Origin: DASPJL01 sp035628645 | GTDB lineage: Bacteria; Bacteroidota; Bacteroidia; Cytophagales; Cyclobacteriaceae | DNA: 64,000 bases | Assembly: GCA_035628645.1 (NCBI GenBank) | Contig: DASPJL010000195.1 | Span: 62,001-126,000 of the forward strand | Direction of reading: 5' to 3' | Shown here: positions 51,735 to 59,902 of the stretch, one piece after another | Position numbering within the stretch: the first letter of the stretch is position 1 | Layout of the letters: each line of letters begins with the position of its first letter | Program-made: the position numbers and the translations under genes | Notes under the pieces: model-generated | Told to the model about the DNA's origin: nothing | Seen by the model: only the letters and a program-made list of their open reading frames with translations | The model's database searches: none

Positions 51735-53837
51735 ATGGCACGCGATTTAAGATATACAAGAAATATAGGTATAGCTGCTCATATTGATGCTGGTAAAACA
51801 ACAACAACTGAAAGAATTTTATATTATTCGGGAGTTAGTCATAAGCTAGGTGAGGTACACGAGGGAGCTGCTACTATGGACTGGATGGCTCAGGAGCAGG
51901 AAAGAGGTATTACGATTACATCTGCTGCTACTACAGTAAATTGGAATTATAGAGGCGAAAAGTATCATATAAATATTATTGATACCCCAGGTCACGTAGA
52001 TTTTACTGTTGAGGTAAATCGTTCACTTCGTGTATTGGATGGACTTGTTTTCTTATTTAGTGCGGTTGATGGTGTTGAACCTCAATCAGAAACAAACTGG
52101 AGATTAGCCAATAATTATAATGTCGCAAGAATTGGTTTTGTTAATAAAATGGACCGGGCCGGTGCGGACTTTTTAAATGTCTGTAAGCAGGTTAAAGAAA
52201 TGTTGGGAAGTAATGCTGTTCCATTGCAATTACCAATTGGCGCTGAAGAAAGCTTTAAGGGTGTAGTTGACCTCGTTAATTTCAGAGGTATACAATGGAA
52301 TGAACATGACAAAGGAATGACTTTTGTTGAAGTGCCTATTCCTGATGATATGTTGGAAGAAGCCAAGGAATATAGGGAGAAATTACTGGAAGCCGTTGCT
52401 GAGTTTGATGATACATTAATGGAGAAATACTTTGATGATCCAAATTCAATAACCGAAGATGAGATTCTGGCAGCGCTTCGTGCTGCAACAATTTCTATGA
52501 AGATAGTTCCAATGCTTTGCGGCTCTTCTTTTAAAAACAAAGGAGTTCAAACCATGTTGGATTATGTGATGGCTTTATGTCCGTCACCATTGGATAAAGA
52601 AAATATAACTGGAATTAACCCAGATACAGGTGCAGAAGTAACACGAAAACCTGATACAAAAGAGCCTTTTTCGGCATTGGCTTTTAAAATTGCTACAGAC
52701 CCTTATGTAGGGCGTTTATGCTTTATTAGAGCTTATTCTGGCGTTCTTGAATCTGGGTCTTACGTTTATAATACCCGTTCTGAGAACAAAGAAAGGATTT
52801 CCCGTGTATTTCAAATGCACGCAAATAAACAAAATCAAATAGAAAGACTAGAAGCTGGAGATATTGGTGCCGTTGTAGGCTTTAAAGATATTAAAACAGG
52901 AGATACTCTTTGTGATGAGAAGGCCAAAATAGTCCTTGAATCCATGAATTTCCCTGAGCCTGTTATTGGGTATGCAATTGAGCCTAAAACTCAGGCAGAT
53001 TCTGATAAAATGGGTATGGCTATTGCCAAATTGGTTGAAGAGGATCCAACGTTGCATGTGTCCACCGATCATGAAACAGGCCAGACTATCCTTAGAGGAA
53101 TGGGAGAGCTTCACCTTGAAATTATTATTGACCGTTTAAAACGAGAGTTTAAGGTAGAGATCAACCAAGGTGCGCCACAAGTTGCTTATAAAGAAACTCT
53201 TACTAAGAGCTTTGAACATCGTGAAGTTTATAAGAAACAAACTGGAGGTAAAGGTAAATTTGCAGACATCGTATTTGAGATCGGACCAAGAGAAGATGGG
53301 AAACCAGGTCTTGAATTCAAAAATGATATTGTCGGTGGTATAATCCCGAGGGAATTTATTGGCCCAGTTCAAAAAGGATTCGAAGAGGCTATGAAAAATG
53401 GGCCGCTTGCCTCTTATCCTATAGAATCTATGAAAGTGAGACTATTCCACGGTTCTTTTCATGATGTGGATTCAGATGCTTTATCTTTTGAATTGGCTGC
53501 AAGGGCTGGATTTAGAGAGGCTGGTAAAAATGCAGGGCCAAGAGTACTCGAGCCGATTATGAGTGTGGAAGTTGTTACACCTGATGAATATACAGGACCT
53601 GTAACAGGAGATTTAAATAGAAGAAGAGGACTTATGAAAGGTATGGATAAGAAAATAGGAGGTCAGGTTATAAAAGCTGATGTTCCTTTGTCCGAACTTT
53701 TTGGATATGTCACAGACCTTAGAACAATTACTTCAGGTCGTGCAACAGCCTCATTAACTTTCTCTCATTATGAGTTTGTACCAAACAACCTTGCGGAATC
53801 AATCATCGCTAAAGCAAAAGGTACTGTTAACGTTTAA
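51735..53837 (+). CDS. fusA: Elongation factor G
   Basis: 700 residues. P-loop AHIDAGKTT at about 15-23, switch regions ERGITITSAATT and DTPGHVDF, specificity motif NKMD, then domains II-V with FKIATDPYVGRL and the tip loop region of domain IV (FHDVDSDALSFELAARAGFREA, core DSDALSFELAARAGFREA). It translocates tRNAs and mRNA and recycles ribosomes with RRF. It lies 12 nt after rpsG, in the usual str order. Confidence 0.97.
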   Translation: MARDLRYTRNIGIAAHIDAGKTTTTERILYYSGVSHKLGEVHEGAATMDWMAQEQERGITITSAATTVNWNYRGEKYHINIIDTPGHVDFTVEVNRSLRVLDGLVFLFSAVDGVEPQSETNWRLANNYNVARIGFVNKMDRAGADFLNVCKQVKEMLGSNAVPLQLPIGAEESFKGVVDLVNFRGIQWNEHDKGMTFVEVPIPDDMLEEAKEYREKLLEAVAEFDDTLMEKYFDDPNSITEDEILAALRAATISMKIVPMLCGSSFKNKGVQTMLDYVMALCPSPLDKENITGINPDTGAEVTRKPDTKEPFSALAFKIATDPYVGRLCFIRAYSGVLESGSYVYNTRSENKERISRVFQMHANKQNQIERLEAGDIGAVVGFKDIKTGDTLCDEKAKIVLESMNFPEPVIGYAIEPKTQADSDKMGMAIAKLVEEDPTLHVSTDHETGQTILRGMGELHLEIIIDRLKREFKVEINQGAPQVAYKETLTKSFEHREVYKKQTGGKGKFADIVFEIGPREDGKPGLEFKNDIVGGIIPREFIGPVQKGFEEAMKNGPLASYPIESMKVRLFHGSFHDVDSDALSFELAARAGFREAGKNAGPRVLEPIMSVEVVTPDEYTGPVTGDLNRRRGLMKGMDKKIGGQVIKADVPLSELFGYVTDLRTITSGRATASLTFSHYEFVPNNLAESIIAKAKGTVNV

Positions 53838-53854
53838 AGAAATCATTTAGAATA

Positions 53855-54160
53855 ATGAATCAGAAAATAAGAATAAAACTTAAGTCTTACGATCATAATT
53901 TGGTAGATAAATCTTCTGAAAAAATTGTAAGGGCTGTAAAAACTACTGGAGCAATAGTTAGCGGACCAATTCCGCTTCCTACTGAAAAAGAAATTTTCAC
54001 AGTACTTCGTTCTCCGCACGTTAACAAAAAATCAAGAGAACAATTTCAGTTATGTACCTATAAGCGATTGGTTGATATTTATTCAACCAGTACTAAAACT
54101 GTTGACGCATTAATGAAGCTTGAATTACCGAGTGGCGTTGACGTAGAAATAAAAGTATAA
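53855..54160 (+). CDS. rpsJ: 30S ribosomal protein S10
   Basis: 101 residues. It has the conserved IRIKLKSYDHNLVD start, GPIPLPT, the long loop RSPHVNKKSREQF, and the C-terminal ELPSGVDVEIKV. It is also NusE of the antitermination complex. Here it is the last gene of the str unit, 17 nt after fusA, and is cut off from rplC by a strong terminator. Confidence 0.97.
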   Translation: MNQKIRIKLKSYDHNLVDKSSEKIVRAVKTTGAIVSGPIPLPTEKEIFTVLRSPHVNKKSREQFQLCTYKRLVDIYSTSTKTVDALMKLELPSGVDVEIKV

Positions 54161-54184
54161 TTAAGTTTTTGCAGGAATATTTCG

Positions 54185-54218
54185 AGAACCAATAAGGTCT
54201 TTATTGGTTCTTTTTTTT
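54185..54218 (+). terminator. Strong Rho-independent terminator between rpsJ and rplC
   Basis: A perfect 11-bp stem (core GAACCAATAA at 54186-54195 with TTATTGGTTC at 54201-54210) with a 5-nt loop is followed directly by eight T (54211-54218). It is the clearest terminator in the window. Confidence 0.92.
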
Positions 54219-54251
54219 GATCTGAGAATAAAATATATTTTTAATAAAGGA

Positions 54252-54282
54252 CTTGTGTAATGTTTTTATTTTACTAACTTTG
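54252..54282 (+). promoter_or_regulatory. Bacteroidota-type promoter for rplC and the S10/spc block
   Basis: CTTG (54252-54255, one mismatch to TTTG) and TAACTTTG (54275-54282), exactly 19 nt apart. The predicted start near 54289 gives a leader of about 67 nt that contains a hairpin. Confidence 0.75.
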
Positions 54283-54303
54283 CACTCCTTTTTATAGAAG
54301 AAC

Positions 54304-54327
54304 GCTTCTAAACACTGATTTAGAAGC
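54304..54327 (+). promoter_or_regulatory. Hairpin in the rplC mRNA leader
   Basis: GCTTCTAAA (54304-54312) and TTTAGAAGC (54319-54327) form a perfect 9-bp stem with a 6-nt loop and no T run behind it. Its place in the leader of rplC-rplD is where ribosomal-protein autoregulation would act. Confidence 0.55.
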
Positions 54328-54355
54328 AGATTTCAAAAAATTAAAGAGTAAGATA

Positions 54356-54976
54356 ATGTCTGGAATAATCGGAAAAAAAATTGGAATGACGAGTGTTTTT
54401 GATGCCGAAGGTAAAAATTTGGCATGTACGCTTGTTCAGGCAGGTCCTTGTGTAGTAACTCAGGTTAGAACTGAGGAGAAGGATGGATATGAAGCTATTC
54501 AGTTGGGTTTTGATGAGAAGAAAGAATCAAGAACTACGAAGGCTTTAAAAGGACATTTTGCAAAAGCAAATACCTCTCCAAAACGAAAATTAGTCGAGTT
54601 TAAAGAGTTTGCTAAAGAGGTAAGTTTAGGGGATACTGTTAATATAGCAGACGTTTTTGTAGAGGGAGACTTTGTTGATGCTATTGGCACGTCGAAAGGT
54701 AAGGGTTTCCAAGGTGTCGTAAAGAGACATGGATTTGGGGGAGTAGGAGGTCAGACTCACGGACAACATAACAGACAAAGACATCCTGGGTCCATCGGTG
54801 CATGTTCTTTTCCTTCCAGAGTATTTAAAGGAATGAGAATGGCGGGTCGAACAGGAAATAATCGAGTAAAGATTGTGAATCTAAGAGTAGTTAAAATTCT
54901 TGCTGATAACAACTTGTTATTAATAAGCGGAGCTATTCCCGGTGCCAATAATTCATACGTATTGTTAGAAAAATAG
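54356..54976 (+). CDS. rplC: 50S ribosomal protein L3
   Basis: 206 residues. It begins GIIGKKIGMTSVFD and has the conserved loop GFGGVGGQTHGQHNRQRHPGS, core GGQTHGQHNRQRHPGS, which reaches the peptidyl-transferase centre, then MAGRTGNNRVK. The Gln in GGQTHGQHN lies where L3 is methylated in some bacteria. First gene after the new promoter. Confidence 0.97.
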   Translation: MSGIIGKKIGMTSVFDAEGKNLACTLVQAGPCVVTQVRTEEKDGYEAIQLGFDEKKESRTTKALKGHFAKANTSPKRKLVEFKEFAKEVSLGDTVNIADVFVEGDFVDAIGTSKGKGFQGVVKRHGFGGVGGQTHGQHNRQRHPGSIGACSFPSRVFKGMRMAGRTGNNRVKIVNLRVVKILADNNLLLISGAIPGANNSYVLLEK

Positions 54977-54979
54977 AAT

Positions 54980-55609
54980 ATGGAGCTAGTAGTTTTAGAT
55001 AATACTGGAAAAGATACAGGTAGAAAAATTACCTTGGCTGAAGATATATTTAATGTTGAGCCGAATGATCATGCTATATATTTAGATATCAAATCATATT
55101 TGGCAAATCAACGTCAGGGAACTCACAAGTCAAAGGAAAGAGCTGAAGTTGCTTTTTCAACAAAAAAGATTAAAAAACAAAAAGGCACAGGTGGTGCAAG
55201 AGCTGGAAGTGTTAAATCACCCTTATTTAGAAAAGGTGGTAGAGCATTTGGTCCAAGACCTAGAGACTACCATTTCAAGTTGAACAAGAAATTGAAAGTG
55301 GTGGCTAGGAAATCAGCTTTATCTTATAAGGCTACCGAAGCTAATATTTCTGTAATCAGTGACTTTACTTTTCAGTCTCCAAAAACAAAAGATTATATAA
55401 CGTTTTTAAATAGCTTGTCTTTACAGGATAAGAAAACTTTATTGATCATTTCCCAGGTTGACGACAACGTAATTCTTTCATCTAGAAATTTGAGCAGAGC
55501 CAAAGTTATTACTGCTGATCAAATTACTACTTACGACGTATTGAATGCGGATAAATTACTGATCGCAGAGGGTTCTTTAGAAAAAATTTCCAACATCTTA
55601 AATAAATAA
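54980..55609 (+). CDS. rplD: 50S ribosomal protein L4
   Basis: 209 residues. The central loop KKIKKQKGTGGARAGSVKSPLFRKGG, core KQKGTGGARAGSVKSP, reaches into the exit tunnel, and the C-terminal domain is complete. L4 represses the S10 operon in E. coli. Here its gene follows rplC at 3 nt, so an L4 effect on the rplC leader is conceivable. Confidence 0.97.
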   Translation: MELVVLDNTGKDTGRKITLAEDIFNVEPNDHAIYLDIKSYLANQRQGTHKSKERAEVAFSTKKIKKQKGTGGARAGSVKSPLFRKGGRAFGPRPRDYHFKLNKKLKVVARKSALSYKATEANISVISDFTFQSPKTKDYITFLNSLSLQDKKTLLIISQVDDNVILSSRNLSRAKVITADQITTYDVLNADKLLIAEGSLEKISNILNK

Positions 55610-55611
55610 AA

Positions 55612-55899
55612 ATGAGTGTTTTAAAAAAACCACTTGTTACTGAAAAGGTTTCTGCCTTAAACGAGAAGGGAAAGTATGGTTTTTTAGTTGATCTGAAAGC
55701 CAACAAGGTTGAGATAAAGAGAGAGGTAGAGAGAATGTACGGTGTTAGTGTTCTTAGTATTCAAACCATGAGATACATGGGAAAAAGAAAAAGCAGATAT
55801 ACTAAGGCGGGTGTTTTATCCGGTAAAAAAAATAATTTTAAAAAGGCAATTGTTTCTCTCCGCGAAGGTGAGGTAATTGATTTCTATAGCGGTATATAA
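55612..55899 (+). CDS. rplW: 50S ribosomal protein L23
   Basis: 95 residues. It has KKPLVTEKVSALNEKGKYGFLV, core KPLVTEKVSALNEKGKYGF, and the variable loop near 65-75. It lies at the tunnel exit and docks trigger factor and SRP. Two nt separate it from rplD. Confidence 0.96.
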   Translation: MSVLKKPLVTEKVSALNEKGKYGFLVDLKANKVEIKREVERMYGVSVLSIQTMRYMGKRKSRYTKAGVLSGKKNNFKKAIVSLREGEVIDFYSGI

Positions 55900-55909
55900 T
55901 TGAATTGAT

Positions 55910-56731
55910 ATGTCTGTAAAAAAATTTAGACCTGTTACTCCTGGACAAAGATTTAGAGTGGGTCCTGTTTTTAAGGAGATTACAACAGCTTCACCAGAAA
56001 AGTCTTTGGTGTCTTCTATAAAAAAATCTGGTGGTAGAAATAATGTGGGAAAGATGACCATGCGATATATCGGTGGTGGCCACAAAAGGAGTTATAGGAT
56101 AATAGATTTCAAAAGAAATAAATCGGGTATTCCTTCTACAGTAAAGTCTATAGAGTATGATCCTAACAGATCTGCAAGAATAGCCTTATTGTACTATGCA
56201 GACGGAGAAAAAAGTTATATACTGGCTCCCGAAGGTTTAAAAGTGGGACAAACAATAGTTAGCGGTGAGAACGCGGCGCCTGAGGTAGGAAACGCACTGC
56301 CACTTTCATCCATACCAATGGGTACTATTGTTCACAATATAGAATTGAAACCAGGAAAGGGCGGATCTTTGGCTCGCAGCGCTGGATCTTATGGTCAATT
56401 GGTTGCACGTGAAGGAAAGTATGCGACCATCAAATTGCCTTCCGGGGAAATGAGATTGGTTCTAGTTAATTGCTTTGCCACAGTTGGTGCAGTTTCCAAT
56501 GGAGATCATATGAACCTTACTCTCGGGAAAGCAGGAAGAAACAGATGGTTAGGTACAAGACCAAGAGTTAGAGGTGTTGCAATGAATCCCGTGGACCATC
56601 CAATGGGTGGAGGGGAAGGTAAGTCTTCCGGAGGTCACCCACGATCAAGAAAAGGTGTGGTATCTAAAGGTAAAAAGACTAGAGATCAGAATAAATACTC
56701 TAATAGATTAATAATTAGCAGGAAAAAATAA
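55910..56731 (+). CDS. rplB: 50S ribosomal protein L2
   Basis: 273 residues. It has the HKRSYRIIDFKR region, the conserved GSYGQLVAREGKYATIKLPSG, core SAGSYGQLVAREGKYATIKL, and the C-terminal RGVAMNPVDHPMGGGEG with the essential His. It supports subunit association and peptidyl transfer. Its stop overlaps the rpsS start by one base (TAATG). Confidence 0.97.
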   Translation: MSVKKFRPVTPGQRFRVGPVFKEITTASPEKSLVSSIKKSGGRNNVGKMTMRYIGGGHKRSYRIIDFKRNKSGIPSTVKSIEYDPNRSARIALLYYADGEKSYILAPEGLKVGQTIVSGENAAPEVGNALPLSSIPMGTIVHNIELKPGKGGSLARSAGSYGQLVAREGKYATIKLPSGEMRLVLVNCFATVGAVSNGDHMNLTLGKAGRNRWLGTRPRVRGVAMNPVDHPMGGGEGKSSGGHPRSRKGVVSKGKKTRDQNKYSNRLIISRKK

Positions 56732-57012
56732 TGGGAAGATCATTAAAAAAAGGACCTTATATTGATTTCAGGTTGGATAATAAAATATCCACTATGGTTA
56801 ATTCCGGTAAAAAATCGGTAATAAAAACATGGTCTAGAAGATCCATGATTTCTCCCGATTTTGTAGGTCATACCTTTGCTGTACATAATGGAAATAAATT
56901 TATCCCGGTTTATGTAACTGAAAACATGGTTGGGCATAAACTAGGAGAGTTTGCTCCCACACGAAACTTCAGAGGGCATGCCGGAAATAAAAAAGATAAG
57001 GGTAAAAAATAA
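56731..57012 (+). CDS. rpsS: 30S ribosomal protein S19
   Basis: 93 residues. It begins GRSLKKGPYID and contains IKTWSRRSMISPDFVGHTFAVHNG, core TWSRRSMISPDFVGHTFAVH, and the C-terminal EFAPTRNFRGHAG. It binds the 30S head with S13. The ATG shares its first base with the rplB stop, so translation is coupled. Confidence 0.97.
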   Translation: MGRSLKKGPYIDFRLDNKISTMVNSGKKSVIKTWSRRSMISPDFVGHTFAVHNGNKFIPVYVTENMVGHKLGEFAPTRNFRGHAGNKKDKGKK

Positions 57013-57017
57013 TTGAA

Positions 57018-57416
57018 ATGGAAGCAGTAGCAAAATTAAAAAACGTTCCCTCTTCACCTAGAAAAATGCGCCTGGTTGCTGACTTGATTAGAGGTCAGAA
57101 AGTTAATAAGGCACTTAACATTTTAAAGTTTGAGTCTAAGAAAGGTTCTGTAAAGCTAGAAAAGCTGTTACTTTCGGCGATTTCTAACTGGAGGTTAAAG
57201 AATGCAGATGCTAGACTTGAAGATGCGGATCTTTATGTGAAAACAATATTCGTTGATGGAGGCAGAATTTTGAAAAGATTACGCCCTGCTCCTCAGGGAA
57301 GAGCACATAGAATACGAAAAAGATCAAATCATGTAACACTTGTAGTTGACAATTTGGCTTCTTCCATAGATGCTACCGGTGAAGTTTCTGAAATCACTAA
57401 AACTGAAAATAAATAA
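57018..57416 (+). CDS. rplV: 50S ribosomal protein L22
   Basis: 132 residues. It has SSPRKMRLVADLIRG and the tunnel-lining beta-hairpin with RLRPAPQGRAHRIRKRSNHVTLVV, core RLRPAPQGRAHRIRKRSNH, a region involved in macrolide resistance. One base separates its stop from the rpsC start. Confidence 0.96.
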   Translation: MEAVAKLKNVPSSPRKMRLVADLIRGQKVNKALNILKFESKKGSVKLEKLLLSAISNWRLKNADARLEDADLYVKTIFVDGGRILKRLRPAPQGRAHRIRKRSNHVTLVVDNLASSIDATGEVSEITKTENK

Positions 57417-57417
57417 A

Positions 57418-58218
57418 ATGGGACAAAAAGTTAACCCTATCGGTTTAAGGCTTGGCATTATAAAAGGTTGGGACTCCAATTGGTATGGAGGAAGAACCTT
57501 CTCTGAAAAGCTTGTTGAAGATGAGAAGATCAGAAAATATATAAGTGCTAGAATTCCAAAAGGAGGGATCTCTAAAGTTATTATTGAAAGGACTTTGAAG
57601 AGAATCACCTTGACAATTAATACTGCAAGACCAGGAGTGGTTATAGGAAAAGGTGGAGGAGAAGTTGATAAAATTAAGGAGGAGCTTAAAAAGATTACCG
57701 GGAAAGATGTTCAGATAAACATTTTTGAAATAAAGAGACCGGAGTTAGATTCTAAACTTGTAGGAGAGTCTATCGCGCAACAATTGGAAGCAAGAATTTC
57801 CTATAGAAGGGCGATGAAACAAGCGATTTCTTCAGCAATGAGGGTAGGAGCGCTAGGTATAAAAGTTAAAGTTTCAGGAAGGTTGGGCGGTGCTGAAATG
57901 GCTAGAACTGAACAATATAAAGAAGGTAGAATTCCACTTCATACTTTGAGAGCTGATATAGATTATGCTATTTCCGAGGCGCATACAGTTTATGGAAAGA
58001 TTGGTATAAAGGTATGGATCTTCAAAGGAGAGGTTTTTGGGAAAAGAGATTTGTCTCCAAATATCGGAGTAGCTAATGCAGCTGTGCCGTCAGGAGCAGC
58101 TTCTTCTCAACAAAGATCAGACAGAGGAAAACCAAATAGAGATAACAGAAGAGGTGGAGGAGATAATCGTGACAGGGATAGGGGCGGAGATGATGGAAAT
58201 AGAAGAAAGAAAAAATAA
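57418..58218 (+). CDS. rpsC: 30S ribosomal protein S3
   Basis: 266 residues from the ATG at 57418 (the frame is open 48 nt earlier, but S3 begins MGQKVNPIGLRLG). KH domain about 39-108 (ARPGVVIGKGGGEVDKI), C-terminal domain with GRLGGAEMARTEQYKEGRIPLHTLRADIDYA, core MARTEQYKEGRIPLHTLRA. The last about 45 residues are a low-complexity Arg/Gly/Asp tail ending in RRKKK, beyond the usual S3 end. It forms the mRNA entry channel. Confidence 0.96.
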   Translation: MGQKVNPIGLRLGIIKGWDSNWYGGRTFSEKLVEDEKIRKYISARIPKGGISKVIIERTLKRITLTINTARPGVVIGKGGGEVDKIKEELKKITGKDVQINIFEIKRPELDSKLVGESIAQQLEARISYRRAMKQAISSAMRVGALGIKVKVSGRLGGAEMARTEQYKEGRIPLHTLRADIDYAISEAHTVYGKIGIKVWIFKGEVFGKRDLSPNIGVANAAVPSGAASSQQRSDRGKPNRDNRRGGGDNRDRDRGGDDGNRRKKK

Positions 58219-58248
58219 AGAATATTTTATTCTAAATAAAATATAAAA

Positions 58249-58671
58249 ATGTTACAGCCGAAAAGAACAAAATTTAGAAAGCAGCAAAAGGGAAGGGTAA
58301 AGGGAATTGCTACTAGAGGACATGACATCGCCTTTGGATCATTTGGAATTAAATCCCTTGAGTCAGGATGGATCACTAGTCGTCAATTGGAAGCAGCGCG
58401 TATTGCTTTGACAAGAGCGATGAAAAGGGAGGGACAAGTTTGGATTAGAATATTCCCTGACAAACCCATTACTAAGAAACCTGCTGAGGTTCGTATGGGA
58501 AAAGGTAAAGGAGCGCCAGAATATTGGGTGGCTGTTGTTAAACCCGGAACCATTTTATTTGAATCTACAGGTATAGATTTCGACGTAGCTCAGGAGTCTT
58601 TACGATTGGCTGCTCAAAAGCTGCCCATTAAAACCAAATTTGTGGTTCGAAGGGATTATACTCAACAATAA
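58249..58671 (+). CDS. rplP: 50S ribosomal protein L16
   Basis: 140 residues. It has PKRTKFRKQQKGRVKG and the conserved RIFPDKPITKKPAEVRMGKGKGAPEYWVA, core PDKPITKKPAEVRMGKGKG. It positions the A-site tRNA. The equivalent of the Arg hydroxylated in E. coli L16 lies in this loop. A 30-nt gap follows rpsC. Confidence 0.97.
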   Translation: MLQPKRTKFRKQQKGRVKGIATRGHDIAFGSFGIKSLESGWITSRQLEAARIALTRAMKREGQVWIRIFPDKPITKKPAEVRMGKGKGAPEYWVAVVKPGTILFESTGIDFDVAQESLRLAAQKLPIKTKFVVRRDYTQQ

Positions 58672-58680
58672 TTCTATGTA

Positions 58681-58702
58681 AATAACTCCTTTTAGGAGTA
58701 TT
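58681..58702 (+). promoter_or_regulatory. Small hairpin between rplP and rpmC
   Basis: ACTCCT (58685-58690) and AGGAGT (58694-58699) pair with a 3-nt loop, extended by outer AT pairs across one bulge. No T run follows. It may be a processing or stability element in the otherwise tight operon. Confidence 0.4.
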
Positions 58703-58729
58703 CACTAGATAATTAAATAGAATTTAGTA

Positions 58730-58924
58730 ATGAAAAATTCAGAAATAGCCGCTTTAACGGTAGAAGAAATTAAGGAGAAATTGGCTTCGGAAAAGGAAGC
58801 TTTAACTAAGCTCAAATTTGCTCACGCAATTACTCCTATAGAAAATCCTATGAAAATAAAGGAAACCAGGAGAGTTATTGCCAGACTTAATGGTGAATTA
58901 CGTTCTAAAGAACTTTCAAAATAG
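58730..58924 (+). CDS. rpmC: 50S ribosomal protein L29
   Basis: 64 residues, all helical, with ALTVEEIKEKLASEKEALTKLKF and the C-terminal ARLNGELRSKE typical of L29. It sits near the tunnel exit. It lies 58 nt after rplP, a gap that holds a small hairpin, and 7 nt before rpsQ. Confidence 0.93.
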   Translation: MKNSEIAALTVEEIKEKLASEKEALTKLKFAHAITPIENPMKIKETRRVIARLNGELRSKELSK

Positions 58925-58931
58925 TTATTAA

Positions 58932-59189
58932 ATGGAGGCTAGAAATTTTAGAAAAGAAAGAGTGGGTAGAGTGGTTAGCAATAAAATGCAAAGCACTATT
59001 ACTGTAGCTGTTGAACGAAAAGTGAAACACGGTATCTACGGTAAATTTATGAAAAAGACTACCACACTTATGGCCCATGATGCCAATAACGATTGCCAGA
59101 TAGGTGATACTGTTAAAATCATGGAAACAAGACCATTGAGTAAATTAAAAAGGTGGCGATTAGTAGAAATAATAGAAAGAGCTAAATAA
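58932..59189 (+). CDS. rpsQ: 30S ribosomal protein S17
   Basis: 85 residues, OB fold, with RKERVGRVVSNKMQSTITVAVERKVKH, core GRVVSNKMQSTITVAVERK, and DTVKIMETRPLSKLKRWRLVEI. It binds 16S rRNA early in 30S assembly. Two nt before rplN. Confidence 0.96.
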   Translation: MEARNFRKERVGRVVSNKMQSTITVAVERKVKHGIYGKFMKKTTTLMAHDANNDCQIGDTVKIMETRPLSKLKRWRLVEIIERAK

Positions 59190-59191
59190 AA

Positions 59192-59560
59192 ATGATACAG
59201 CAAGAATCTAGATTAAATGTAGCAGATAATAGCGGGGCAAAAGAAGTTTTAGTTATACGCGTTTTGGGCGGAACTAGAAAAAAATATGCTTCTGTAGGAG
59301 ACAAGATTGTTGTTACTGTTAAATCTGCACTTAGTTCAAGCTCCTTAAAAAAGGGAACAGTTTCCAAAGCTGTTATTGTTAGAACAAAGAAAGAAGTAAG
59401 ACGTAAGGACGGATCTTATATCAGATTTGAGGATAATGCAGCCGTTTTATTAAATGCCAATGACGAGCCCAGAGGTACTCGTATTTTTGGACCTGTTGCC
59501 AGAGAATTAAGAGAAAAGCAATTTATGAAAATTGTATCATTGGCCCCTGAAGTTCTATAA
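59192..59560 (+). CDS. rplN: 50S ribosomal protein L14
   Basis: 122 residues. It begins IQQESRLNVADNSGAKEVLVIRVLGG and has the C-terminal NDEPRGTRIFGPVARELR, both standard. It contacts the 30S subunit (bridge B8). Two nt before rplX. Confidence 0.97.
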   Translation: MIQQESRLNVADNSGAKEVLVIRVLGGTRKKYASVGDKIVVTVKSALSSSSLKKGTVSKAVIVRTKKEVRRKDGSYIRFEDNAAVLLNANDEPRGTRIFGPVARELREKQFMKIVSLAPEVL

Positions 59561-59562
59561 CC

Positions 59563-59901
59563 ATGGAGAAGAAAATTAACAAGAAAGTAAAGCTTCATAT
59601 TAAGCAAGGCGATACTGTGAAAGTAATCGCTGGAGATTCAAAAGGTAAAACTGGTAAAGTATTATCAATTGAAACAGGCAAGGAAAAGGCTCTAGTGGAA
59701 GGCGTAAATATCGTATCTAAACACACTAAACCGTCTGCCAAAAGTCCTGAAGGAGGAATTGTAAAGCAAGAGGCTCCTATTCATATAAGTAATTTACAAT
59801 TAATAAATCCGGCTACTGGAGAAGGAACCAAGGTAGGAAGAAAGCTGGATGATAAAGGTAAATTGAAAAGATATTCTAAAAAGACTGGTGAATTTATTTA
59901 A
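59563..59901 (+). CDS. rplX: 50S ribosomal protein L24
   Basis: 112 residues. The KOW motif KQGDTVKVIAGDSKGKTGKVL is at about 14-34 (core DTVKVIAGDSKGKTGKVL), then VEGVNIVSKHTKP. It starts 50S assembly. One base separates it from rplE. Confidence 0.96.
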   Translation: MEKKINKKVKLHIKQGDTVKVIAGDSKGKTGKVLSIETGKEKALVEGVNIVSKHTKPSAKSPEGGIVKQEAPIHISNLQLINPATGEGTKVGRKLDDKGKLKRYSKKTGEFI

Positions 59902-59902
59902 T

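Noticed and set aside
42108..53372. Many 60-150 residue open frames antisense to or out of frame with rpoB, rpoC, fusA and other large genes
   Set aside because: They lie wholly inside strongly conserved genes and show no family motifs, so they are shadow frames.
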